NCBI RefSeq assembly: GCF_024438035.1
Contig: NZ_JANFQF010000012.1
Location: forward strand, 124,001 to 188,000
Source of the DNA: Rhodococcus tibetensis
Lineage (GTDB): Bacteria > Actinomycetota > Actinomycetes > Mycobacteriales > Mycobacteriaceae
Direction: 5' to 3'
Length of the DNA stretch: 64,000 nucleotides
The notes under the pieces are model-generated. The model did not search any database and had not been told where the DNA came from. It was given only the letters and a program-made list of their open reading frames with translations. Positions 25,619 to 35,200 of this stretch are shown here, piece after piece (position 1 is the first letter of the stretch; each line of letters starts with the position of its first letter). The position numbers and the translations under genes are program-made.

Positions 25619-28600
25619 GGCTGCGCCAGCGTCTCCGCCGCCAGTAGCGGCGCCCACAATCTCCGGGCGTAGTCGTCGAATATCACCGAATCCCCGAGAA
25701 CGTTGATACTCGGCGACGGTCCGTGCACATAGACGATGTGACGGTCTTTCGCGTCCCCGAAGTCGCTGCTCCATTCCCGCCGCGCCGCCTCGATCGCATC
25801 CTCGACGCTGCTGCCGCCGTATCGCCGTTCCGCGTACGCCGCTGAGGCCCCGGTCGCGATGGGCAGCGGCGCGTGAAGACCGAGGTCGCGGAGTTCGACG
25901 AGACTGGAGAGTTGTTCGAGGGCCTCGGGCGGAGCGGTCAGCGTGGAACGCCAAGCGGGCCTGCTGTAGGAGCCACGCCCCGTGGTGACGGCAGACCATT
26001 CGCGGGTGCTGTCCGACGCCGCCACTGCGAGCAGTTGCGCCCACGCGGCGAGGCGATGCTTCGGACCGAGCCGCGAATACGTGGTGTTCGCGATCACCGA
26101 ACCGTGGACGCCGCCGACGGTCCCGGTGAGACGCCGGCCCGAACCGAGATCGACGTCCACATCGACCGTCTGCGCGCGGCCCACATGGACGGGTGCGCTG
26201 ACTGCGACGAGCGCCTCGACGCCGTGCTCGATGGCCCCGAGTACCGACTCCCCCAGCTTGAACGGCGGCAGCGTGCCGCGGCGCCACTCGGCGGCACGGA
26301 AGTCGGCCGGCTCGGTTCCGGCGAGCCGCGCGACGAGCATCCGTTGTCCGACGTCCCAACGCGCGAGCGGGTCGGGCGCGACCTCGAGTGCGTCGGCGAT
26401 GTCTTCATCCACCTCGGGGATGCGCAGACCCAGCCGTTGCCGGAGGAACGCCTGGGTGGGATGGACGAGGAACGCGATGAGATCTGCCAGGTCGACGTCC
26501 TCGGCCGGCGGTGCGGGGAGCGGGTCCGGGAGGAAGGCGGGATTCGACGGGGCGGGAGACCGAGCCGCCCGAGCCCCGGCGAGTGCCACACGGTCGAAGC
26601 TGAACGGATGTTCCGGCTGGAAGTTGCGGGCGTCGAAGGGCTGCAGGGGATGGCGGGTGAGCACCTGGCTCAGAGCACCGTCGCCGAGGGTGACAGCCAC
26701 GGCGTCGAGCAACTCGGACAACGGGATGGCCGGCGGTCGCGGCATACCGGTGACCGGGTCGGCGCCCGTGTAGAAGAGCAGGAGTTTCTCACCGGCGGAC
26801 ATCACCGCGTCGAGGAGGAGTTGCCGATCCTCGCTGCGCGGATCACGTTCGCCGAGTAGTGGATTGCGGGCGAGGGCGTTGTCACCGTCCACGCCGGCCA
26901 CGCGTGGGAACACCTCGTCGTCGAGTCCGAGGAGAACGACGACACGGTGTGGGACCGACCGCATCGGCACCATCGTGCACACCGTCAGTTCGCCGGTTCG
27001 GAAGTTGGCACGCGTGGGGCGTCCCGCCAGCCTGCCGGCCAGCATGGCGCGCACGTCCGACAACCGCAGGACCATGTCTCCCCCGTGTTCCATCGCGGCG
27101 CCCAGTTCACGCCGCGCTTGCGCAGACTGCCAGGCGTCGGCCGCGCTTACCTCGATGAGGAGGTCCAGGGCCCGGGCCAGTGCCCGCGACCACTCGGCGA
27201 CCGGCTGCGGTCCGCGAAGCCCACGGAGAGCGACGTCGAGGCGATCGACGAACTCGGCCAGCCTGCCGGTGAGGTCGATGTCGTTACTGTCGACGTCGTC
27301 GAGGGGCAGGGCCAGTGCGAGCCATTCCCCTTCCGATTCGTCGGCGGCGGCGCCCAGCAGAATCCGATCGAGCGCTGTGGTGAAGGTGTTCTGCGGGAAG
27401 TCTCCGAGGCCGAAAGCGGCTCGCTGACGTGGCCCGATCCCCCACCGCGCCCCGGTGGTGGTCGCCCATTCCCGGATACGTTCGAGATCGTCGTCGTCGA
27501 AACGGAACTTTCGCCGCACCGGGACCGCGGCGGCGAGATCGAGTACCTGGCTCGCGGTCACGCGGGAATCGGCCAGCTCGAGGAGCGTCGCGACCACCGC
27601 GAGAACCGGATTGGTCTGGTGCAGAGCACGATCCGCGAGGCGAACCCGGAGTCGGTGTCCGGGATGGCCGAGCACGTCCTGACCGAACGCGGCACGAATC
27701 AGCGGTGCGTAGGACTCGACGTCGGGGCACATGACCACCACGTCGCGCGGCTCGAGGGTGGGGTCGTTCTGAAACAGATGGAGGAGACACTCGCGCAGTA
27801 CCTCGACCTGGCGGGCCGACCCGTGGCAGGCGTGCACCTGCACGGATTCGTCGGGATCGATCTCGGCGCGCACCGGCGTCCGATCGTCCCGGATATCGGT
27901 TTGCAAGCGTCCCAACAGCGTCTCCGGCCCGGGAGGCGCGTCGTGGTGGACATCGTCGAGGTCGAGACGGACCAGGCGCGATTCCAGTTCGCGGACATCG
28001 CGGGCAAGGCTCGAGAGGAGAGGATGGCGGACGGTGAGCGCAGTGTGGTCATCGGCGCGGGCAGTCACCTCCTCCGTTTCCGTCAGGGTCGCCCACATGG
28101 CCGGACTCGGATGCGGCAGCCACAGGTGCACGTCGCGGTGGGCGGCCAGTGCAGAGAGCACGGCGATCTGATCGGTGGCGAGGCGGGTGGGCCCGAACAG
28201 CGAGAGGCGTTGCGGAAGGTCGACGAGATCGGACTCTTCCCGCAGTCGCGCACAGGCCGAGTCGAGCCGCTCGGCGGGGCTGGGGCCGCCGATACGTTCG
28301 CGCAGTCGACGCCACAGTTCGGCCTGCCACAGGAGATCCTCGTCGAGAGACCCACCGGCACCGTCGACATCATGCCCATCTGCCCAGCCGACGAGCATTG
28401 CGGGCCGCTGAGCGGCGTAACTCCGGAACAGTTCCACCACATGCGACGCCGTGGCGTAACGGCGACCCGGCCGGTGATCGTCTCGACCGTGCGCCGAAAG
28501 ACCGGAACCTAGGTGTTTCGAGAGGACGGCGCACCACGGTTCGTCGAGGCAGCCGTCGACGACCTCGAGCAGCGCCCACAGCAGTCGGGCGGGATTCCAT

Positions 28601-28875
28601 GGATCGTCCTCGGCGGACAGGCCGGTGGCCGCAGCGAGTGCGTCGTCGACCAGACGTGTCGGTGACGGGAATTCGATGTTCGCGGCGACACCGTCACCGT
28701 GGTGCGCTCGCGCGCCCAGCACGGCTGAGAGCCGCTGCGTCAGCCAGCGCTCCACACCCTTCGCGGGCACCGCGATCACCTCGCGGGCGAACGGATCGGC
28801 AAGCGGAGTGGCGAGGATATCGCCCAGCGCAGCGGCGAGGGTGGTCGAACGCTCGGCGCGATGCAGTACGAGCAC
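25615..28875 (-). CDS. recC: exodeoxyribonuclease V subunit gamma (RecC)
   Basis: 1086 residues, the usual RecC size; inactive helicase-like subunit that scans DNA for recombination hotspots and splits the strands. RecC signatures visible: GVERWLTQRLSAVLG near the N-terminus, LFGPTRLATDQIAVLSALA, VQVHACHGSARQVEVLRECLL, VVMCPDVESYAPLI, RSVPHRVVVLLGLDDEVFPR and DPRSEDRQLLLDAV. The start is GTG 28875, preceded by AAGGAGGAGG at ideal spacing; a GTG at 28899 is in frame but has no such site. First gene of recCBD, divergent from the gene at 29047. Confidence 0.92.
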   Translation of the reverse strand: MLVLHRAERSTTLAAALGDILATPLADPFAREVIAVPAKGVERWLTQRLSAVLGARAHHGDGVAANIEFPSPTRLVDDALAAATGLSAEDDPWNPARLLWALLEVVDGCLDEPWCAVLSKHLGSGLSAHGRDDHRPGRRYATASHVVELFRSYAAQRPAMLVGWADGHDVDGAGGSLDEDLLWQAELWRRLRERIGGPSPAERLDSACARLREESDLVDLPQRLSLFGPTRLATDQIAVLSALAAHRDVHLWLPHPSPAMWATLTETEEVTARADDHTALTVRHPLLSSLARDVRELESRLVRLDLDDVHHDAPPGPETLLGRLQTDIRDDRTPVRAEIDPDESVQVHACHGSARQVEVLRECLLHLFQNDPTLEPRDVVVMCPDVESYAPLIRAAFGQDVLGHPGHRLRVRLADRALHQTNPVLAVVATLLELADSRVTASQVLDLAAAVPVRRKFRFDDDDLERIREWATTTGARWGIGPRQRAAFGLGDFPQNTFTTALDRILLGAAADESEGEWLALALPLDDVDSNDIDLTGRLAEFVDRLDVALRGLRGPQPVAEWSRALARALDLLIEVSAADAWQSAQARRELGAAMEHGGDMVLRLSDVRAMLAGRLAGRPTRANFRTGELTVCTMVPMRSVPHRVVVLLGLDDEVFPRVAGVDGDNALARNPLLGERDPRSEDRQLLLDAVMSAGEKLLLFYTGADPVTGMPRPPAIPLSELLDAVAVTLGDGALSQVLTRHPLQPFDARNFQPEHPFSFDRVALAGARAARSPAPSNPAFLPDPLPAPPAEDVDLADLIAFLVHPTQAFLRQRLGLRIPEVDEDIADALEVAPDPLARWDVGQRMLVARLAGTEPADFRAAEWRRGTLPPFKLGESVLGAIEHGVEALVAVSAPVHVGRAQTVDVDVDLGSGRRLTGTVGGVHGSVIANTTYSRLGPKHRLAAWAQLLAVAASDSTREWSAVTTGRGSYSRPAWRSTLTAPPEALEQLSSLVELRDLGLHAPLPIATGASAAYAERRYGGSSVEDAIEAARREWSSDFGDAKDRHIVYVHGPSPSINVLGDSVIFDDYARRLWAPLLAAETLAQP

Positions 28876-29046
28876 GTAGCCTCCTCCTTCGCTCCCCACT
28901 CCGGTGTCGGGTCAGACTTACCACACAGCACCGACCCGCGTAGCGCACCTGAGTGCCGAACTACGTTCCTGCGCACGTACCGCTCGACTGTGGAAGCCTG
29001 GTTCGAGAGGGGCCCGACGGCGCCACGGCCCCGGAAAGGTTCGCGG

Positions 29047-29955
29047 ATGCAGACGTTCGTGCCCGACTCCGGCTTCGTCCGCAGTGCGAAGCTGCTCGAC
29101 GACCGACGCCTCGGGAAGCAGCGCGTCGAGACGTTCCAGATCCTGCGGGCCCTCGTCTGGCCGTCATACGGCTGGAAGAATCATCCCGCGACGGCGATGT
29201 GGCGGGGTTTCACTCCCGCCCTGGTTGCCTACGGTGTCGCCATGTGCGGCGAGTGGGCCGCGCGTGGCCACACCGAGGCTCTCGCTCCGCAGCTCCTCGA
29301 GTACAGCGGTGGTCGTATCGACACCTTCACCGACCTCCGCGACCACGGGCTGCTACCCCCTTGGATGGGCAGAGCCGACGTGCACGCCAGCCATCGACGG
29401 GTCCTCGCAGAGAAGGCCCCGGACGTGTATCCCTCGCAGTGGCGCGGCGACGGCGGGTACGTGTGGCCGACCCCGGTGTATCCGCGGTGGCCGCTACGAA
29501 GCGCCGACCCGACCGAGGTGCTGACGCCGGTGCAGGCCGAAACCCTCGTCGAGGGCGCGGACAACTGGGATGTGCTCAGGCTCCTGCACCGCGGCGAATC
29601 CGTGTCGACGGAAACCGCGACGCCGTCGACGATCGTGGCAGCCAGTCTCGTGCGTCCCGGCCTGACCGCTGTAATCCTGGACGCCGACCCCGTCCCGGAC
29701 GACGAGCAACCGGGTCCGGCTGCGGTGCAGGAGGTACTCAAAGCCCCCACCCCGTCCATCGCCCGTCAGCCGACACCGGAAGACCGGGAGGCGATGACGG
29801 CCGAAGCAGCAGATCCTCACCGACTCCGATTCTTCCGCCGCGGTCAACGGATTCCCGATCCCGATCGGTACGGATTGGTGATCACAGCTTCGGACACCAC
29901 GCCGACCGAACTACACCGAGTACCCACTTTGGCGGTCGCGGCGGAACCGATGTGA
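29047..29955 (+). CDS. MSMEG_6728-family protein, resembles pyrimidine-dimer glycosylase-type proteins
   Basis: 302 residues. The conserved N-terminal half reads MQTFVPDSGFVRSAKLLDDR, RRLGKQRVETFQILRAL, GWKNHPATAMWRG, and later HASHRRVLAEKAPDVYPSQW. The R-L-G-K-Q-R-x-E and H-P-A-x-x-M-W segments are the hallmark of a family distantly related to T4 endonuclease V-like proteins. The C-terminal third (about 190-302) is low-complexity and less conserved, ending in a degenerate RFFRRGQRIPDPDRYG unit. ATG 29047 starts the conserved domain. It diverges from recC. A DNA-repair role is inference from family and position; no catalytic proof is visible. Confidence 0.65.
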   Translation: MQTFVPDSGFVRSAKLLDDRRLGKQRVETFQILRALVWPSYGWKNHPATAMWRGFTPALVAYGVAMCGEWAARGHTEALAPQLLEYSGGRIDTFTDLRDHGLLPPWMGRADVHASHRRVLAEKAPDVYPSQWRGDGGYVWPTPVYPRWPLRSADPTEVLTPVQAETLVEGADNWDVLRLLHRGESVSTETATPSTIVAASLVRPGLTAVILDADPVPDDEQPGPAAVQEVLKAPTPSIARQPTPEDREAMTAEAADPHRLRFFRRGQRIPDPDRYGLVITASDTTPTELHRVPTLAVAAEPM

Positions 29956-29992
29956 CGCAGGCGCGGTCACACCGGTTCCTACGCGACTCCCG

Positions 29993-31090
29993 TCAACGGC
30001 CGGGGCGAGCCTGCGTGAGGTGTGGCACCCACCCATGGGAGGGCCACTTCTTCAGATTGACCTTCGCGGGAACGATCCGCTTGTTCGCGAACTGCGCCTC
30101 GAGGTCGGGATCGACGTCGCCGGTGAACTTCCACAACGACGCGTCACCCGGCCGCGCGACTCCCGACCACGACTTCGCCCGGTAGGCGGCGCGAACGATG
30201 TTGTCGGCGAACACGATCACGGGAATGTTCTCGGTATTGCGGACAGCGGCACCCGCCGCCCACGGTCCCCGGGCGCGGTCGTAGACCTCCTCCGGTGTCG
30301 CTCCGCGCTCGGCGGCGCGCGGTACCTCGAGAAGCACGCAGGGTGTCGGCAGGTTGGGCACGGGCTCGGCCGCGTATTGCAGCACCAGGTCGTCGACGGG
30401 TACGGCGCGGTGCTCGCCGGCACCACCGGCGAGGTTGGTGAGTATGGATCCCTCCAGCAGACCCAGCGCTCCGATCAGCCCATCGCTGATGGCTTCGGCG
30501 ACGTCACCGGTCGCGTTCAGGCGATGCGCCACGATGTAGTGCTCCACCTCGTGGCCGGAGTCGTAGATTTCCCGGATGCGGGCAATCGTGGCCGCCTCCA
30601 CTTCGGCAGTGTCCTTCTCGGAGTCTTTGAGCGTCTGCCTGTGCTCGTCCACGGCCAACGCCTCCCACACGTAGCCGTAGACCCGGGTACCTCGCCCCTT
30701 GCCGACGTAGAACACCGACCGGTTCCGCGGGTCGAGCAGCGCATAGACGTAGGCGCCCAGCTCGTCACCCACCCTTTGCGGGAACGGTTCCGGTGCACGA
30801 CGGGTCTGATAGACCTCCCGAAGGATCAGACGCAGCGCCGCCAGCTTCAACGCCACCGGCACACCGCCGTCGATTCCGTCGAAGAGCGCGGTGGCCGCAC
30901 CCTGCACCGACGAATAGGTGTGCCCGATGTTCCGCTGCAGCGACTTCGTGACGTCAGAGAATTGAGCAAAGCGAACGAGGGGGTCGGGGGATGCGTTGTC
31001 CAGGTCGTTGGACGCGAGAAAGGCCTGGACCTCGGCGGAGTCGAGCCAGCGAGAAGTGATGTCGATCGGGATCGTCCAGACGGTAGCCAT
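29993..31090 (-). CDS. GIY-YIG nuclease domain protein (LEM-3-like type)
   Basis: 365 residues. Central GIY-YIG domain: AYVYALLD (113-120) and FYVGKGRGTRVYGY (127-140), the YVY...YVG pattern of the LEM-3/COG3680 subgroup. It continues with EAATIARIREIYDSGHEVEHYIV and DVAEAISDGLIGALG. N-terminal helical domain (1-110) and a C-terminal region (about 260-365) with ENIPVIVFADNIVRAAYRA and ASLWKFTG. ATG 31090 chosen (MATVWTIPIDITSRW). Eukaryotic LEM-3 cuts DNA bridges, but bacterial members are uncharacterised. It converges with the 29047 gene 37 bp away. Confidence 0.65.
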   Translation of the reverse strand: MATVWTIPIDITSRWLDSAEVQAFLASNDLDNASPDPLVRFAQFSDVTKSLQRNIGHTYSSVQGAATALFDGIDGGVPVALKLAALRLILREVYQTRRAPEPFPQRVGDELGAYVYALLDPRNRSVFYVGKGRGTRVYGYVWEALAVDEHRQTLKDSEKDTAEVEAATIARIREIYDSGHEVEHYIVAHRLNATGDVAEAISDGLIGALGLLEGSILTNLAGGAGEHRAVPVDDLVLQYAAEPVPNLPTPCVLLEVPRAAERGATPEEVYDRARGPWAAGAAVRNTENIPVIVFADNIVRAAYRAKSWSGVARPGDASLWKFTGDVDPDLEAQFANKRIVPAKVNLKKWPSHGWVPHLTQARPGR

Positions 31091-31352
31091 GTCCCCACCG
31101 TAAGGGAAAACCGCGGTGAACAAGTGCGGCCACGCTCTGGTGCTCACGCCTCTACGCCAGGGCACGAGACCTAGGATGTCGACCCTCGGGTGAGCGGGCG
31201 CCGCGAGCGGTGGAACAGTGGCGCGATCCGCGGGCAGCAAGAGTGGCAAAACTCTGAGAAAACGGCGGCTTCGACCGCGAAGGGGCCGGCGAACCTCCAC
31301 ACTCGATAAGGAGACCGTCCGTATCGAGAGCCCACAGTGAAGGGGTAAGCGA

Positions 31353-31859
31353 GTGTCGCTTCGAAGAATGACGGTGGCCGCAATGGCGATCGCCACAGCG
31401 CTGACCATGTCCGCGTGCGGTTCGGACGATCCGGCTCCGCCGAGTGGGACCACCACCACGGCGTCGGCAACGACGACACCCGAAACGTCGGCACCACTCG
31501 AACTCCCCACAGCTGCCGAACTCAACCAGTTGATGGAGCGGGGCCTGAATCCCGCAACTCCCGTGGAGGAGAAGATCGCGATGGTGGAAGGCTCCGAGCA
31601 GGACCCGAACCTGTTTTCTCAGGTGGCCGCGGCGGCACAGCAGTCCGGAGCACAGGTACAGGTTCTGGACCCCGTGATCGACAACGGTGACGGGAGTGCG
31701 AGCGCTCAGCTGCAGCTCACTATCAACGGACAGGTTCAGCAGAACAACCTTCCCGCGACCTTCGTACCGGGAGAGAACGGGACGTGGCGACTGTCGAAGG
31801 CGACGGCGTGCTCGATCGTGGCCATCGCGCAGCTCACCTCACCGGCGTGCCCGGCCTGA
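31353..31859 (+). CDS. MTB12-like lipoprotein (low molecular weight antigen family)
   Basis: 168 residues. Lipoprotein signal with lipobox LTMSAC (Cys22), then a Thr/Ala/Ser-rich linker. The folded part (about 50-168) has NQLMERGLNPATPVEEKIAMVEG as a scan, and ends with WRLSKATACSIVAIA. The pattern matches the Mtb12/CFP-2 family of exported actinobacterial proteins of unknown function. GTG 31353 with AAGGGG upstream. It stands alone in a 260-bp divergent region shared with the GIY-YIG gene. Confidence 0.75.
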   Translation: MSLRRMTVAAMAIATALTMSACGSDDPAPPSGTTTTASATTTPETSAPLELPTAAELNQLMERGLNPATPVEEKIAMVEGSEQDPNLFSQVAAAAQQSGAQVQVLDPVIDNGDGSASAQLQLTINGQVQQNNLPATFVPGENGTWRLSKATACSIVAIAQLTSPACPA

Positions 31860-31892
31860 TCGACCGTGCCCGGACTGATCGACTGGGGTCGC

Positions 31893-32183
31893 TCAGACCG
31901 ATTCCAGGACCTCCCCGATCTCTTGAACGGCTCTGTTGTGCTGATCGGCGATCAGGATGTGCCCGGCTGCGATGGTCAATGCAACCGGCCATTCGATGAT
32001 CTCGACGGCCGCGAGGAGGCCGATCGCTGCGAAGAACGCCAGCTGTTCGGGACGTGGCACAGGTACCCGCCCGAGTATCGGTAGCTGAACAGCGAAGCTG
32101 GATGCCTCCCGCACCCGTGCGACGGCGTCCCGCTGCGCATTCCGGCTCGGTGTTTCTTCGGCCCTCGGTGCCTCTTCGGCCAT
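31893..32183 (-). CDS. small membrane protein, last gene of the P-type ATPase operon
   Basis: 96 residues: charged N-terminus (MAEEAPRAEETPSRNAQRD), then PILGRVPVPRPEQLAFF, one hydrophobic segment IGLLAAVEIIEWPVALTIAAG, and a short tail. Strong ribosome site AAGGGAGG before ATG 32183, 32 bp after the ATPase stop. The helix motif V-E-x-x-E-W-P-V is shared with the 240-residue protein upstream of the ATPase, so the two are probably related membrane modules flanking the pump. No known function. Confidence 0.75.
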   Translation of the reverse strand: MAEEAPRAEETPSRNAQRDAVARVREASSFAVQLPILGRVPVPRPEQLAFFAAIGLLAAVEIIEWPVALTIAAGHILIADQHNRAVQEIGEVLESV

Positions 32184-32215
32184 GGTTCGCCTCCCTTGTC
32201 CGTGCTGTTCACCTG

Positions 32216-35200
32216 TCAGTCACGTTGATCGAGGACTGTTACCGACGTGTTGATTTCTGCAGCCCGGACCGCCGTCGGTGTCGTCTCCTCCCCCGGCGAG
32301 TTCTGGACCGGAGCGGTGACACGAGTGCTCACTCCCCCGCTGCACGAGGTATACGCCGTGTTGGTCAGGGCGGGCATACTCGACATCGTCGACTGATCTC
32401 CCGCAAGCTTCGCCAGCACGCCCGGTGCAAATGCGGCTGCTGCGGTGGCGGCAGCGGCCGACCCCAGCGCCTGCGTCCACCCCACCGGACCGAGGGGTGT
32501 GCATCCGAGTAACTGGCTGACGCCGGGAGTGCTCACCAGCACCGTCAGAGCGGCGAGGGAACCACCGGCGGTGAGCACGACCAAGGGACTGCGCGAATCG
32601 ATGAGCGTCTGACCGAGCTGCGTTCCGACCAATGCCACCAGCCCCACTGTGGAGGCGCGACGCTGCCTGCCCGTCAGGCTCGCCATCGTCCATGCCGTCG
32701 TCGCACCTGCTGCGGTCGCGGCGCCGCGGATGGCCACGGTGCGCCACAACGCTGCATTGTCGGGTCCGCGGCCCTCGCCGCGCGCCTGCTCGTTGGGCGG
32801 ACTCACCGCGAGCGCCGCCGCCGGCAAGGCATCCGTCAGGACATTGACCAGGAGCAGTTGACGCGCGGTCAGCGGAGACCGTCCAGCGGCCGCACTACCG
32901 ATCAGCGCGAACGCCACCTCACCGGCATTGCCGCCGAGGAGCACAGACACCCCCGCCTGGACGCGACGCCAGAGTTGACGTCCTTCGTCCAGGGCGTCGA
33001 GCAACGCGTCGACGCGGCCGTCGAGGAGAACCACATCGGCCGCACTGCGCGCCGGGTCGCTGCCGCGGGAACTGACACCGATGCCCACACTGGCCGCGCG
33101 GATGGCGGCCGCATCGTTGGCCCCGTCCCCGACCATGGCGCACACGTGTCCGGCACGCTCGAGGGTCTGCACCACCTGCACCTTGTTCTCCGGGGTCATC
33201 CGCGCGAAGACGAGGCACTTCTCGACCGCGGCCTCCTGACCGCGATGCGACAAGGTGTCCCAGTCGGCCCCACTGATCACCTGATCAGGCGATACTGCCA
33301 ACCCCAATTCCTGCGCGATGGCGGTGGCTGTGACGGGATGGTCTCCGGTGAGCAGTCGCACCCCGACCTGCTGTCGTTCCAGTTCCGGCAGCAGCCCCGC
33401 AGCCTCCGGACGCGGTGTGTCAGCGATTCCCAGGAATCCGACCAGCTCGAGACCACTACTGCAGAGCTTTTCGAATACCGCACCGTCGTCGGCGGCGCGC
33501 CGGGACTGGAACGCGGTGACGGTGCGCCGCGCGACGGCGATCACCCGGAGCCCGTCGGCGGCCATCCCGAGGACCCGCGACTGAATCTCGTCGGCGTCGA
33601 TGCCGGGGCACGCGGCCAGGACCGTCTCCGGTGCACCCTTCAAGCACAGGTGTGTCCCGGACAGTGCCGCCGAATACGGACGCCCCGATCGAAACGGAAG
33701 GTAGGACCACTCCCCGTCGTCTCCGCGGTCGAGGCCCTCGGCAGCCTCCGCGATGGCGACGTCGGTGGCATGGTCCGCCGGACGCCCGTCGGGCGTCACA
33801 GCACTACGCGCCGCGCAGATCAGCACCTCGTCGTGCTCTTCGGCGGGCTCGGGCGCAACTCTGATGACGCGAAGACGGTTCTCGCTCAACGTCCCTGTCT
33901 TGTCGAAGCACACGATGTCGACGCGACCGAGCGCTTCCACCGAACGCGGGGCTCGCACAAGAGCATTCGACTTGGTCAACCGGCGAGCAGCCGCCTGCTG
34001 CGCGAGAGTGGCGACCAACGGCAGTCCCTCGGGAACCGCCGCGACTGCGACCGCGACACCGCTGGTGACCGCCTGACGCAATCCCATCCCGCGGAGGAAG
34101 CCGACGGCGGTGACCAGGGCACCACCCCCGACGCTGACCGGCAGCACACGGTCGGTGAGGCTGCGCAGTTGCGCTTGCAGGCCGACGTGCGACGCGCCCG
34201 TGGGACCGATCGCCCCGGCTCGTCCCGCCTCCGTCGCCTCCCCCACTGCCGTGACGACCGCCGTCGCCGTCCCGGTGAGAACTGTGCTTCCTCCGAACAC
34301 CATGCAGGCGCGCTCACTCAGCGGTGCACCGGGCGTCGCCGACGTCTCCTTGGTCACGGGCAGGGACTCCCCGGTCAGAGAGGACTCGTCGACCTCGACC
34401 CCGGACGCCTCGATCAATCGGCCGTCCGCGGGTACAACCTCGCCGGGACCGATCTCGATCACGTCCCCGATCCGCAACCGCGAGGCCTCCACGCGCTCGC
34501 TGACTCGCTTCTGCGGGGATCCGCTGACCCGATGCGCGGGCGGGTCACCCGCAGCGAGGAGTCGACCCAGCAGGCGTTCTGCATGCAGTCGTTGCACGGC
34601 CGACAAGGCCGCGTTACCGGTCAGCACGGACCCGACGAGTACGGCGTCGATCGGTGAACCCAGCAGAGCGCTCGCCGCCGAGCCGGTGGCGAGAATGGGC
34701 GTCAGCGGATCCGACAGTTCCGTGCGCATCGCGCGGCCGAAGTCCCAGGCGAGCCCGAGCGGCCAGGCCGCGAGACTGCCGGCCCATTCGAACGGTGCCA
34801 GCGCCCAGTCGACCGCACGGGGCCGGGCACCGATGTCGCCGTCACCTTCCTGAGCAGGGAGTAGACGACGCACCTCCTCGACGGGCATCTCATGCCAGGC
34901 GTGCACGGGGGCAGACGGCGGAACGGACGCCTTCAGCACGCGTCGTGCCAGCGAGTGTCCCGTCCACAGTCCGGCTGCCGCGCCGGCGGTGATCGGTCCC
35001 GGCCCCCGGCCGCGTACGCCGGGAAGCATCAGGAGTGCGCCGAGTGTCGATGCGGCCGTGGCGATCTCCACGCCGCGCCGGCTAGCGGTCCGGGCTTCGG
35101 GCAGCGCTCGGAGTATCCGCCATACACCGGCGAGATCGTCGACGAACACGTCCGCGGGCCACGGCGGGGCCGTATCGTCCGCCAGAACTCCGATACCCAC

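Noticed and set aside
25619-26359. N-terminal extension of the recB frame
   Set aside because: It overlaps recC and reads as Arg-rich out-of-frame sequence; the coupled ATG at 25618 is clearly the start.
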